Below, one piece after another: positions 25,467-33,388 of a stretch of DNA of 64,000 nucleotides. The notes under the pieces are model-generated. The model did no database searches and was not told where the DNA came from. It saw nothing but the letters and a program-made list of their open reading frames with translations. How positions within the stretch are numbered: position 1 is the first letter of the stretch; each line of letters starts with the position of its first letter. Source of the stretch: Collinsella aerofaciens (GTDB lineage: Bacteria > Actinomycetota > Coriobacteriia > Coriobacteriales > Coriobacteriaceae). The translations under genes were made by a program, and so were the position numbers. Location of the stretch: NCBI RefSeq assembly GCF_028209625.1, contig NZ_JAQLDU010000001.1:240092-304091 (forward strand). The letters run 5' to 3'.

Positions 25467-26126
25467 CTACTCACCGAGCATCTCTTGGAGCTTGGCTGCC
25501 ACGGCATGTCCCAAGCTCTCGTGGCTTTCGGGCATCATATGCAGATAGTCGATATCGCCCGGCTCGGCAAACTCGGCGGCATTCAAAAAGTCGCAGCCAA
25601 ACTGCTCGGCCACGTGCGCATAGTACTCGCCAAAATGTTCAGATGCCTCGACGGAACGCTCGTCAAAATCGGTCATATATACATCGGCGATCTGCGGCTT
25701 GATCTTGATAGGAGCCATCAGCAGGATGCGCGGGCAAGGCGCAGCGTCGGTCCACGGAAACGCGCGGACGGCGCGAATCAGCGCCATGGCGCCACGGGCG
25801 ATATCGGAAGCTGTCACGTTAAAGACCGTCTTACAGTCGTTGGTGCCCAGCATGATCACAATGGCGTCCAGCGGCTTATGAGCCTCGAGCAGCATCGGAA
25901 GCGCGCGAATGCCGTTGAGGTTAGTGTCCAGATGGCACATGTCGTCGCGTACCGTCGTGCGGCCGTTGAGGCCTTCTTCAATTACATGCCAGCCCTCGCC
26001 TAAGTCACGTTGGACCACGCCACACCAGCGCACATCCTGCGCATAGCGCACCGCGGTACCGTCGCGCATGCCCGCCGGATCGTAACCATAGGTGTTGCTG
26101 TCACCAAAGCACAGAACGTTTTTCAT
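25467..26126 (-). CDS. SGNH/GDSL-family hydrolase
   Basis: A 219-residue soluble esterase-type protein. Block I is CFGDSNTYGY (catalytic Ser), block II a Gly in GLNGRTT, block III MLGTNDCK (Gly/Asn oxyanion hole), and block V the Asp/His pair in DYLHMMPESHESLG. There is no signal peptide, so it acts in the cytoplasm; the close match to arylesterase/acyl-esterase types does not fix a substrate. Start 26126 follows GGGGAG at 6 nt. Confidence 0.88.
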   Translation of the reverse strand: MKNVLCFGDSNTYGYDPAGMRDGTAVRYAQDVRWCGVVQRDLGEGWHVIEEGLNGRTTVRDDMCHLDTNLNGIRALPMLLEAHKPLDAIVIMLGTNDCKTVFNVTASDIARGAMALIRAVRAFPWTDAAPCPRILLMAPIKIKPQIADVYMTDFDERSVEASEHFGEYYAHVAEQFGCDFLNAAEFAEPGDIDYLHMMPESHESLGHAVAAKLQEMLGE

Positions 26127-26149
26127 CGTAAGCTCCCCACTCAATAAAA

Positions 26150-26179
26150 AGCCGACAGGAGCAGCCTCTCCCGTCGGCT
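26150..26179 (-). terminator. Intrinsic terminator after the PARG-like gene
   Basis: 12-bp stem with one wobble pair, followed on the minus strand by TTTTTATT. Confidence 0.88.
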
Positions 26180-26204
26180 CGGCATATCGCATCACGAGCA
26201 CCGT

Positions 26205-27338
26205 TTACAGGTACTTGCGCCAGTCGTCGTCATCCTCGTCATCCTCGGCAGCGGCCTGAGCCTGCTCGGCGGCACGGGCGGCTGCGGCGCGGGCGGCAAC
26301 CTGAGCATAGGACTCCTCGTTTCGCTCGGGGAAGTTTGCCAGCACGTGCTCGAATTTGGCGAAGTCCTCGTCCCAGCGCGTAGAGGGCACGGCAAAGAAG
26401 ACCTGCTTGACCTTGAAGTCGCCCGATGCGAGCTCCTTGCGGAAGAGCTCGGCCACGGCCTCGGCATCAAAGCCGTTGTTGTCGCAGCCCCATGCGCCCA
26501 GCACGAGCTTCTCGCGACCCAACTCGTCGCAGATGGCGAGCACAAAGCGAATGCGGTCGCGCAGGGCATCCAGCAGAGCATCGTCGCTCACGCGATACTC
26601 CTGGCGGGCGCGCTTAACGTTGGGCGCGGCGGCCACGATCACGTCGGCGTATGCATGCACGTGGTTGCGGTCGAAGCGCACCGCAGGCACCACTAGGGCA
26701 CGGTTACGATAGAGCTCGCAGTTGATGTTGCGGCGACGGTTCTCGCCGTACCACTTACGCTGCCTATCGAGAACGTTGTACAGATACGAATCGGCGCACA
26801 GCGTGGCCTCCTGGCCCAGATAACCCTGAATATATCCACCGCCCGGATTGGTAAACGAGGCAAAGGCGAGCACGGCCATATCGCAGAACTGCGCATAGCC
26901 GCGACCGTTATCGAGGATTGCCTGCGTGGCGGAGGCATCAAGCACAGTGACCTCGGGCAGGACCGGAGCGGGCTCCTCAGCAGGCGCGGACTCAGCTTCG
27001 GCGATTTCCTCGGCAGGCTCCTCGACGGGCTCGGGCGCCGCCTCGGTCTCGGGCGCTGCCTCGACCTCGGCAGTCTCCGCGTTCTCGACGTCCTCGGCGA
27101 CCTGCTCTTCGGGGGCCACAGCACTCTGAGCCTTGGCCTTCATCGCCGCGACAAAGCCGGCAGGCATGCCGTCAAACTCGCGAACACCGGCAAGCGAACG
27201 CTCGATATCCTTGGCGCAGGCCTCGGACACAGTCATCACATGGCGCTCGGCGGCCTTGGCACGGGCCTCGCGCTTGGGATTGGGCTGACCCGCTCGGTTG
27301 GACCTGCGGTTACGGTTCCTGTTGTCGACGTCTGCCAT
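26205..27338 (-). CDS. TIGR02452-type, PARG-like macrodomain protein with altered QEE motif
   Basis: A 377-residue protein. A basic head (residues 1-35) and an acidic Glu/Ala/Pro-rich linker (about 73-125) precede a domain of the microbial poly(ADP-ribose) glycohydrolase type. Its hallmark is ASFTNPGGGYIQGYLGQEA near residue 165, followed by TLCADSYLY and, later, VLGAWGCDNNGFD. In active PARGs the motif is GGG(x6-8)QEE, and the second Glu is catalytic; here that position is Ala (codon GCC). The protein may therefore bind ADP-ribose without cutting it, or use another residue. The tail is acidic (EDDEDDDDW). Start at 27338 follows AAAGGTG. Confidence 0.8.
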   Translation of the reverse strand: MADVDNRNRNRRSNRAGQPNPKREARAKAAERHVMTVSEACAKDIERSLAGVREFDGMPAGFVAAMKAKAQSAVAPEEQVAEDVENAETAEVEAAPETEAAPEPVEEPAEEIAEAESAPAEEPAPVLPEVTVLDASATQAILDNGRGYAQFCDMAVLAFASFTNPGGGYIQGYLGQEATLCADSYLYNVLDRQRKWYGENRRRNINCELYRNRALVVPAVRFDRNHVHAYADVIVAAAPNVKRARQEYRVSDDALLDALRDRIRFVLAICDELGREKLVLGAWGCDNNGFDAEAVAELFRKELASGDFKVKQVFFAVPSTRWDEDFAKFEHVLANFPERNEESYAQVAARAAAARAAEQAQAAAEDDEDDDDWRKYL

Positions 27339-27402
27339 AAGTGGTCACCTTTCCTGTCGCTGCCGCTATCGGCTTTTCCCATCCATGATACCCCGCCGCG
27401 CA

Positions 27403-27429
27403 CAAAAAAGACGGCCCCGAAGGACCGCC
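27403..27429 (-). terminator. UUCG-loop terminator after the Bax-inhibitor gene
   Basis: 8-bp stem closed by a UUCG tetraloop on the minus strand, then six T residues. Confidence 0.9.
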
Positions 27430-27478
27430 TTTCGCATCGTTTTACCGTGTCCGGCAGGAAGCATCGCAATGCCGCGCT

Positions 27479-28174
27479 TTAATCGCGACGGCCGAGGATG
27501 TTCAGAATGCGCAGGAACACGTTGATGATGTCCACGAACAGGTTGGATGCCATGAGCACGGCGTTGGGCAGCGTGGGCGGCACCGTCGTTGCCACATAGG
27601 TGTCGTAGCCGATGAAGCCGGCGAACACCACGATCACGATCAGGTCGGTGATGGACTGCGAAACGCCCATGAACATCAGCACGATCTCGACCAGAATCGT
27701 GGCAAGCAGGATGCCAAAACCAATGCCATACACACGCTGGAAGAACTTGGGGAAGGTCACGCCCAGCGCACCAAAGACAAAGGTGATGGCGGCCGTGGCG
27801 ATAAAGGCGGTGTTAATGGTAGGCAGGTCGTAGTTGGCAAGACCAAACGACGCCGTCAGGCCAAAGGTGCTCGCAAAGACCACGTAGCCCACGAGTGACA
27901 GGCCCACGGACTGTTTGCTGGCAGCAGCCGACATCATGACCATGCCGACGATGGTCAAAATAAATGAGCCAAAGACCAGCGGCAAAGCGGCGCCGCTCAT
28001 CATCATGCGCGCAAACGACATGGTGCTCGTAAAGTAAGCACCGGCGCCCATGGCGCAAAAGCCCAAAAAGATCAGAGCAGACATGACAAGGTTGTACGCG
28101 CGCGGCGACATCTCCTTGGCACGGCTTGCGCCGGTCTCGATGGGGCCATTCTGATAGCCCTGGATATCGTTCAT
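27479..28174 (-). CDS. Bax inhibitor-1/YccA family membrane protein
   Basis: A 231-residue protein with about seven transmembrane helices after a 25-residue cytoplasmic head. The family signature appears as GFIGYDTYVATT near residue 187, whose aspartate corresponds to the pH-sensing pair in the bacterial calcium-leak homologue BsYetJ. Members behave as calcium leak channels or modulators; the role here is inferred from the family. Start 28174 follows GAAAGGA. Confidence 0.88.
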   Translation of the reverse strand: MNDIQGYQNGPIETGASRAKEMSPRAYNLVMSALIFLGFCAMGAGAYFTSTMSFARMMMSGAALPLVFGSFILTIVGMVMMSAAASKQSVGLSLVGYVVFASTFGLTASFGLANYDLPTINTAFIATAAITFVFGALGVTFPKFFQRVYGIGFGILLATILVEIVLMFMGVSQSITDLIVIVVFAGFIGYDTYVATTVPPTLPNAVLMASNLFVDIINVFLRILNILGRRD

Positions 28175-28254
28175 AATTTCGTCCTTTCAAAAAGCACCGC
28201 GACGGCGCCGTAGCTGACAAGTTTCCTGCCATTGTACCCGAACGCCACGCGTTC

Positions 28255-28593
28255 TTACCTGCGGCGCTCGCTCTCGAGTGTTCGGTCGAACGCCCACACC
28301 CACCAACGCATCAGATGAGTCTGCGAGCCATCCGGTCGCTCGCGTGCCTGTTCTTCCAGATACAGTTCGGTCGCATGTCCGCCAAAACGAACCTTATAAG
28401 TCGCCGTACGAATGCCGTGAACCTTCAGGCCAAAACCGGTGGACGAGACAATCTCGTCAATCGTAAAGCAGCGACCGTCAACCCAGCAGACGGTAACCGG
28501 CACAACCTGTCCGCCCGCGAGGATGCGAGCCACGACGTCCACATACTGCTTGTGCACGCGCCGAGTTTTGCCGTCTGTCTGTCGATATTCCAT
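28255..28593 (-). CDS. Conserved small protein, unknown
   Basis: About 112 residues, soluble, with alternating strands (VVPVTVCWVDGRCFTIDEIV, then YKVRFGGHATELYLEEQ) that suggest a small beta-barrel; no motif gives a function. The start is unclear: ATG 28593 has AGGAGG only 1 nt upstream, while ATG 28614 has no ribosome site but follows a TACAAT that could make a leaderless transcript. The C terminus is charged. Confidence 0.6.
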   Translation of the reverse strand: MEYRQTDGKTRRVHKQYVDVVARILAGGQVVPVTVCWVDGRCFTIDEIVSSTGFGLKVHGIRTATYKVRFGGHATELYLEEQARERPDGSQTHLMRWWVWAFDRTLESERRR

Positions 28594-28843
28594 GCCTCCT
28601 ATTATCGAACGCATGTTTGCATATTGTAAAGCGAACAGACTGTGGTTTTGGGGTGTTGGGGCGCGCGCACGTGTCCTCATGGTGTGTTAGCAAAAAGAAC
28701 ACCCGCGGTCAACAGGGCTAATATTCATTTTTAGTGCCAAAAAATTCACTGCTCCCATCAGAACTCGGTAAAGAAACCCGCAGGAGGTGATACGATTTAT
28801 CATGTTTCTGTAACGTGCCTGCAAACTTCGAGAAAGCCCATAT

Positions 28844-29893
28844 ATGGACGTAACGTTCTCAACCTTCCTCGGCCAACTTGTGTCGAACCCAGTCCTTGCC
28901 GTCACCGTGATCCTCGCGCTCGGCGCCATCTTCGTCAATGGATGGACCGACGCACCCAACGCCATCGCGACCTGCGTCACTACGCGTTGCATGCCCGCCC
29001 GCGCCGCTATTCTCATGAGTGCCGCATTCAACTTCCTTGGCGTGCTCATCATGACGCACTTTAACGCGAGCGTCGCCAACACCATCTCCCATATTGTCGA
29101 CTTTGGCGGAAACAGCACCATGGCGCTCGCCTGTCTGTGCGCGGCGCTGTTCTCCATCGTCGTCTACGGCGCCACAGCGTCGCGTTTTGGCATCCCCACC
29201 TCGCAAAGCCACAGCCTTATCGCCGGCCTGACCGGTGCCGCCATCGCCCTCGGCGGTGCGAGCAGCGTCAACGTCCACGAGTGGATGAAGGTCATCTACG
29301 GCCTGGCGCTCTCCATCGGTCTGGGCTTTGTCATGGGCTGGGTCCTGTGCAAGCTCGTCTCGATTCTTTTCGCCGCCGCCAACAGGCGACGTGCCAATGT
29401 CTTCTTTAAATACGCTCAGATCGCGAGCGCTGCGGCCATGAGCTTTATGCATGGCGCGCAGGATGGACAGAAGTTCATCGGCGTGCTCTTTTTAGGCGTG
29501 GCCTTTGCCAGCGGCCAGACGAGCGTCGGCGATGCCGGCATCCCCATCTGGATTATGCTGCTATGCTCGGCCACCATGGGCATCGGCACCAGCGTGGGCG
29601 GCGAGCGCATCATCAAGTCCGTTGGCCAGAGCATGGTCAAGCTCGAAAAGTACCAGGGCTTCTCCGCCGACCTGGCGGGCGCCGCGAACCTGCTGCTTGC
29701 CACCCTTACCGGCATCCCCGTGTCCTCCACGCACATCAAGACCTGCGCCATCATGGGCGTCGGTGCCGTCAAACGCCTCTCGGCCATCAACTTCGGCGTC
29801 GTCAAGGACATGATGTTCACCTGGTTCTTCACCTTCCCCGCCTGCGGACTCATCAGCTTTGTCATGGCCAAGCTGTTCATGATGTTCATCTAG
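28844..29893 (+). CDS. pit: Inorganic phosphate transporter, PiT family
   Basis: A 349-residue membrane protein with about ten helices. The two PiT signatures are present: NGWTDAPNAIATCVT near residue 27 and FMHGAQDGQKFIGV near 202. PiT carriers are low-affinity, metal-phosphate/proton symporters. It is followed 67 nt later by a DUF47 gene, the usual PiT partner. Together with the pst operon 5 kb away, the cell has both low- and high-affinity phosphate uptake in this window. Confidence 0.93.
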   Translation: MDVTFSTFLGQLVSNPVLAVTVILALGAIFVNGWTDAPNAIATCVTTRCMPARAAILMSAAFNFLGVLIMTHFNASVANTISHIVDFGGNSTMALACLCAALFSIVVYGATASRFGIPTSQSHSLIAGLTGAAIALGGASSVNVHEWMKVIYGLALSIGLGFVMGWVLCKLVSILFAAANRRRANVFFKYAQIASAAAMSFMHGAQDGQKFIGVLFLGVAFASGQTSVGDAGIPIWIMLLCSATMGIGTSVGGERIIKSVGQSMVKLEKYQGFSADLAGAANLLLATLTGIPVSSTHIKTCAIMGVGAVKRLSAINFGVVKDMMFTWFFTFPACGLISFVMAKLFMMFI

Positions 29894-29960
29894 TCAAACC
29901 GAACGTCCATCCGGACCGTAACACCTCGCCCACCCGTCTTCGCCTCGAAAGGACCCACTC

Positions 29961-30584
29961 ATGGCAAAGAAACCCGATTCGTTCTACTTTGACAACTACG
30001 TCGCCTGCGCCGACCTCGCCGTCCAGGCCGCCGAGCTGCTTACCAAGATTTTCGAGAACTTCGATCCCGCAAAGATTCACGATATGCTCGACAAGATGCA
30101 TGCGATCGAGCATGCGGCCGACAAGAAGCACCATGAGCTTGAGGACGCCCTGCTCACCGCCTTTATCACCCCGCTTGAGCGCGAGGACCTGGATCTGATG
30201 AGCTGCTCGCTCGACACCGTGCTCGACCGTATCGAGGGCGTCGTGCAGCGCGTCTACTTCACCAACATCCAGAGCATCCATCCCGACGCCATCGTCATCG
30301 CCCACAAGGTGACCGACGCCTGCCGCGCCATGAAGGACCTGATGGTCGAGCTGCCTAACTACCGCAAGTCCAAGACGCTGCGCGAGCTCGTCATCCAGAT
30401 CAACACCATCGAGTCCGAGGCCGACGAGCTCTATATCAACGCCATGCGTAACCTGCACGTTAACGGCAAGGACCCGCTCGAGGTCATCGCTTGGCGTGAC
30501 GTGTACGCCTTCCTGGAGTACTGCGCCGACTGCTGCGAGAATGTGGCCGATGTCGTGGATTCGATTGTCATGAAGAACAGTTAA
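29961..30584 (+). CDS. DUF47/PhoU-like Pit accessory protein
   Basis: A 207-residue, all-helical cytoplasmic protein of the DUF47 (PhoU-like) family. The ExxxD-type metal-binding pattern is visible around IEHAADKKHHELEDAL and later ESEADELY. It is normally encoded with PiT and thought to regulate it. Start at 29961 follows GAAAGGA. Confidence 0.9.
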   Translation: MAKKPDSFYFDNYVACADLAVQAAELLTKIFENFDPAKIHDMLDKMHAIEHAADKKHHELEDALLTAFITPLEREDLDLMSCSLDTVLDRIEGVVQRVYFTNIQSIHPDAIVIAHKVTDACRAMKDLMVELPNYRKSKTLRELVIQINTIESEADELYINAMRNLHVNGKDPLEVIAWRDVYAFLEYCADCCENVADVVDSIVMKNS

Positions 30585-30608
30585 TTGGGGGTACATGTCC
30601 CACCGGTC

Positions 30609-30687
30609 GCGGGCCCGGCCACTAATAACCTTTTTCACTCCGGCTGCAAGCAGAGTCGTTCAAAAGGTTATTAGTGGCCGGGCCCGC
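30609..30687. repeat. Long inverted repeat C between the DUF47 gene and nitroreductase gene
   Basis: 26-bp perfect inverted repeat (30609-30634 with 30662-30687) with a 27-nt loop. ACATGTCCCA lies just to its left. No T run follows either arm directly. Confidence 0.9.
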
Positions 30688-30712
30688 TCCCTTATGCACC
30701 ACCATTGGGAAC

Positions 30713-30804
30713 TTTGGCTGATAGATTTAGCGCGACGGGGGTTTGGCTGAAGGGACCTTTGGTATCCGTTCGGACACTTTGGCCCTTGATGAGCGTTTGG
30801 CTGA
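30713..30804 (+). repeat. Three copies of TTTGGCTGA upstream of nitroreductase gene
   Basis: Exact 9-mers at 30713, 30742 and 30796 in a region otherwise rich in TTTGG. They may be operator repeats or a by-product of the local C-poor, T-rich composition. The 183-nt stretch 30688-30870 holds no other feature I can support. Confidence 0.4.
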
Positions 30805-30870
30805 TTGCTGCTTTGGGTACTCTTTGGGTTACTTTTGGTTTGTTTGATTTTTAATTTTAGGAGGGCTTGT

Positions 30871-31401
30871 ATGTCTTATTTGGATCTGGCTCGTGGTCGG
30901 TATTCTTGTCGTTCTTTTGAGGACCGTCCTGTTGAGCAGTCGGTAGTGGATGCCATTGTTGAGGCGGGGCGGATTGCTCCTTCTGCTTGTAATAATCATC
31001 CAGCCCGTGTGATGGTGCTGGATACGCCTGAGCTGTTGGAGAAGGCTGCTGCTTGTCAGCCTCGGTTTGCTCGTGATGGGTCTATCTTTGGAGCTCCGCT
31101 TGTCTTCCTTATTTGCAGCGTTACCGATGATGCTTGGGTGCGCCCGTATGACCAGATGAATTCCAGTGAAATCGATACGTCCATCGTGTGCGACCAGATG
31201 ATGATGGAGGCCACCGAGCAGGGCCTGGGAACGTGCTGGGTATGCCATTTTAAGCCTGAGGTGGCACAGGAGCAGTTCAATCTGCCCAAGGGCGTCTATC
31301 CCTATCACATGCTCGTCTGTGGCTATCCCGCCGACCACATCGCCGATCCCGAGCATCGCGAGGCCCGCACTATTCCCCTCTCCAACTTCCTCCTCAAGTA
31401 G
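30871..31401 (+). CDS. Nitroreductase-family flavoprotein
   Basis: A 176-residue FMN-dependent oxidoreductase. FMN-binding residues are seen in RYSCRSFEDRPVE at the N terminus and SACNNHP near residue 38, and the C-terminal AREHR-like region is shortened. The electron acceptor is unknown. ATG 30871 has TAGGAGGG upstream. Codon choice is odd: the first ~75 codons mostly end in T (TCT, CGT, GCT, GTT), while the remainder end in C or G like the neighbours. The stop codon lies within the left arm of a small inverted repeat. Confidence 0.87.
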   Translation: MSYLDLARGRYSCRSFEDRPVEQSVVDAIVEAGRIAPSACNNHPARVMVLDTPELLEKAAACQPRFARDGSIFGAPLVFLICSVTDDAWVRPYDQMNSSEIDTSIVCDQMMMEATEQGLGTCWVCHFKPEVAQEQFNLPKGVYPYHMLVCGYPADHIADPEHREARTIPLSNFLLK

Positions 31402-31426
31402 TTTTTAGACATACCTTAAAAACTAC
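31398..31426. repeat. AGTAG-type inverted repeat, copy 2
   Basis: GTAGTTTTT and AAAAACTAC around an AGACATACCTT loop; it overlaps the nitroreductase stop codon and resembles the element at 10524-10556. Confidence 0.55.
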
Positions 31427-31444
31427 CTTTTACCACGCGCCCTT

Positions 31445-31480
31445 CGCCGAGTTCTGTCCTATCGCATGCAGAGCTCGGCG
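31445..31480 (+). terminator. Intrinsic terminator after nitroreductase gene
   Basis: 12-bp stem with one wobble pair, 12-nt loop, then TTTTGTTT. Confidence 0.85.
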
Positions 31481-31513
31481 TTTTGTTTCCCAACCCGTAT
31501 ACAGCCACAAAAA

Positions 31514-31537
31514 AGGAGCCCGCAGGTGCGAGCTCCT
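31514..31537 (-). terminator. Intrinsic terminator after divIVA
   Basis: AGGAGC/GCTCCT stem, followed on the minus strand by six T residues. It closes the long division/phosphate gene block. Confidence 0.8.
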
Positions 31538-31566
31538 CTTAAGGACACTAGATTGTAGCTCTGATG

Positions 31567-32241
31567 CTAGTCCAGGTCGTCGGCGGCAAAGTTGTCGATC
31601 GGGGCGAAGGGATCGGCCACGGGGACAACCGGGTCAGCGACGGGCAGCGGCTCGGCGGGAACAGTCACCGCAGGAGAAGCGGCAGAACCGACCGGCGCGG
31701 AGGCCATGAGGTCGGCCGGGAAGGAGTTCTGGGCATCGTCCATGAAGTGCTGGATGAGCTTGAGGTACTCGGCCTTGAACTCCTCGCGGGAAGCCTTGAG
31801 ACGATCGATTTCCTCGAGCTCGGCCTGCTTCTCGGTCAGAGCCTGGCGGATAACCTCGCGTGCCTTAGCGTCAGCCTCGTTGCGGATACGCTCAGCGTTC
31901 TCGTTGGCATCGTTGACGATGGTCTCAGCGGTCTGCTGGGCAGCGATCAGGGCAGCGGAAATCTGGCGCTCCTGAGCGGAGAAGTCAGGGGCGGGAGCAG
32001 CCACGGGGGCGGCAGGAACGGCTTGGGCGGTGGCATCCTGAGCCTGGGCAAGCTGAGCCTGCGCATCGGCAAGCTGCTGCTCGGTAGCAGTCAGGCGACC
32101 CTTAAGGTCGACGATCTTAGCGAGCATAGCGTCAACCTCGGAGGACAGCGTCTCCAAGAAGACGTCGACCTCGGCGGGATCGTAGCCACGCTTGGCCTCA
32201 GAGAAAGTCTGAGCCTGGATGTCTGCAGGGGTAATAGCCAT
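31567..32241 (-). CDS. divIVA: DivIVA-domain cell division protein
   Basis: A 224-residue coiled-coil protein. The N-terminal DivIVA lipid-binding domain reads MAITPADIQAQTFSEAKRGYDPAEVDVFL. A coiled coil follows, then an Ala/Pro linker (about 70-88), a second long coiled coil (about 95-160) and a Pro/Ala-rich tail. DivIVA marks curved membrane at septa and poles and recruits division or wall factors. Start 32241 follows AGGAG. It is the last gene of the ylm-type cluster. Confidence 0.93.
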   Translation of the reverse strand: MAITPADIQAQTFSEAKRGYDPAEVDVFLETLSSEVDAMLAKIVDLKGRLTATEQQLADAQAQLAQAQDATAQAVPAAPVAAPAPDFSAQERQISAALIAAQQTAETIVNDANENAERIRNEADAKAREVIRQALTEKQAELEEIDRLKASREEFKAEYLKLIQHFMDDAQNSFPADLMASAPVGSAASPAVTVPAEPLPVADPVVPVADPFAPIDNFAADDLD

Positions 32242-32302
32242 AACAAGTCTCCTTTTTCATCGCCTCGGCGCTACACGCCCGACGTAAGTTACTAAGTCAG
32301 TT

Positions 32303-32584
32303 CTATACGAGTATACCTATAAGAAGCTGCAGAACCAGCCTCTGCACCAACTGCAACGCAATAATCGCAACGACCGGCGAAAAATCGATACCGCCCATCG
32401 GCGGGATGAAACGACGGAACAGGTTGAGCCACGGACCGCACACGCTATCGAGCACCGCAGCAATATCCTGAAGCAAACCACCCTGCTTCATGGGAATCCA
32501 CGTCATAAAGCAGTAGACGACAATGAGCGTGGAATAGAAGTTGAACAGCGTGTTGACCAGCTGGACGATAGTGTAGATGTTGAT
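32303..32584 (-). CDS. yggT: YggT-family membrane protein, probable AUC start
   Basis: A 93-residue protein with two transmembrane segments, the usual YggT/YlmG form. The first helix (IYTIVQLVNTLFNFYSTLIV) is encoded upstream of the first ATG (32506), so starting there would delete it. Between the sepF stop and this helix the only codons that can start are ATT 32590 and ATC 32584. ATC lies 6 nt after GAGGAG, so AUC is the best start. YlmG-type proteins affect nucleoid and division-site organisation. It lies between sepF and divIVA, as in Gram-positives. Confidence 0.82.
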   Translation of the reverse strand: MNIYTIVQLVNTLFNFYSTLIVVYCFMTWIPMKQGGLLQDIAAVLDSVCGPWLNLFRRFIPPMGGIDFSPVVAIIALQLVQRLVLQLLIGILV

Positions 32585-32605
32585 GGGAATCTCCTCGTCT
32601 TGTCT

Positions 32606-33328
32606 TTACTTAAGGTAGCCGTCGGCACGAAGCTTCTTGAGATCGGAATCTTTGACCTCGCAGCCGGCGGGCAGCACCATGAACACGCGGTCGCCCACCT
32701 CCTTGACCGTGGCACCCAGACCGCAGGCAAAGCCGTAAGAGAAGTCCAAGACGCGCTTAGCAACTTCGGTGCGTACGCCCACAAAAATCAGTGCGACAGG
32801 CTGCTTGGTGCGAACGCGGCGCACCACGGTCTCCACGTCGTCATAGCTCTCGGGGCGCAGGACATAGGCCGGCAGCTGCGGCGTGGCGTTGATGATATTG
32901 CTCGCATAGGCCGAGGCATCACTCGGTGCAGGCGCGGGCGCAGCGGCGGCACGGGCGCGGGTGTTCTCGGCGTAGCTCGACGGCGTGTCATAGGCACCAG
33001 GACGATAACCGCTCGCAACACTGTCCTGCGAGCGCGAAGGCGGGTTATACGTCGTGGCATGGCGGGAGTCATCGCCGACCAGCTGACCGGAGCGCGTATA
33101 CACGGCAACCGACTCAGCTTCACCGCGGCGCGTCTGACCAAGCAGGCCGTTGCTCGGCTCGTCTTGGGTGTAGAAGCCCTCGCCCGAAGCACCGCCGTAG
33201 CCGTTGCCCTGATAACTATCGTCATAGCCGTCATCGTAGCCGTAGTCGTCGTCCTGGCCATAACCCTGGTCGTAACCCTGCTGGCCGCCCAGGTGCATCT
33301 TATTTTTAATCTCGTCAAGGAAGCCCAT
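32606..33328 (-). CDS. sepF: SepF-family division protein
   Basis: A 240-residue protein. It has the N-terminal amphipathic helix MGFLDEIKNKMHLGG for membrane binding, then a long Gly/Tyr/Asp-rich disordered linker (about 16-150), then the SepF core (about 155-230) ending in DRVFMVLPAGCEVK. SepF tethers FtsZ to the membrane; with no ftsA in the cluster it is probably the main anchor. Start 33328 follows GAGAGGA. Confidence 0.93.
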   Translation of the reverse strand: MGFLDEIKNKMHLGGQQGYDQGYGQDDDYGYDDGYDDSYQGNGYGGASGEGFYTQDEPSNGLLGQTRRGEAESVAVYTRSGQLVGDDSRHATTYNPPSRSQDSVASGYRPGAYDTPSSYAENTRARAAAAPAPAPSDASAYASNIINATPQLPAYVLRPESYDDVETVVRRVRTKQPVALIFVGVRTEVAKRVLDFSYGFACGLGATVKEVGDRVFMVLPAGCEVKDSDLKKLRADGYLK

Positions 33329-33388
33329 GGTTGTGTCCTCTCGCGGTTTAGTGCAGGCGCCCCGATAATCAGTGCGCACTTCAGAGCC

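Noticed and set aside
30805..30870. Leucine-rich leader peptide in frame with nitroreductase gene
   Set aside because: It would need a TTG start without a ribosome site, and its hydrophobic look follows from the T-rich composition.
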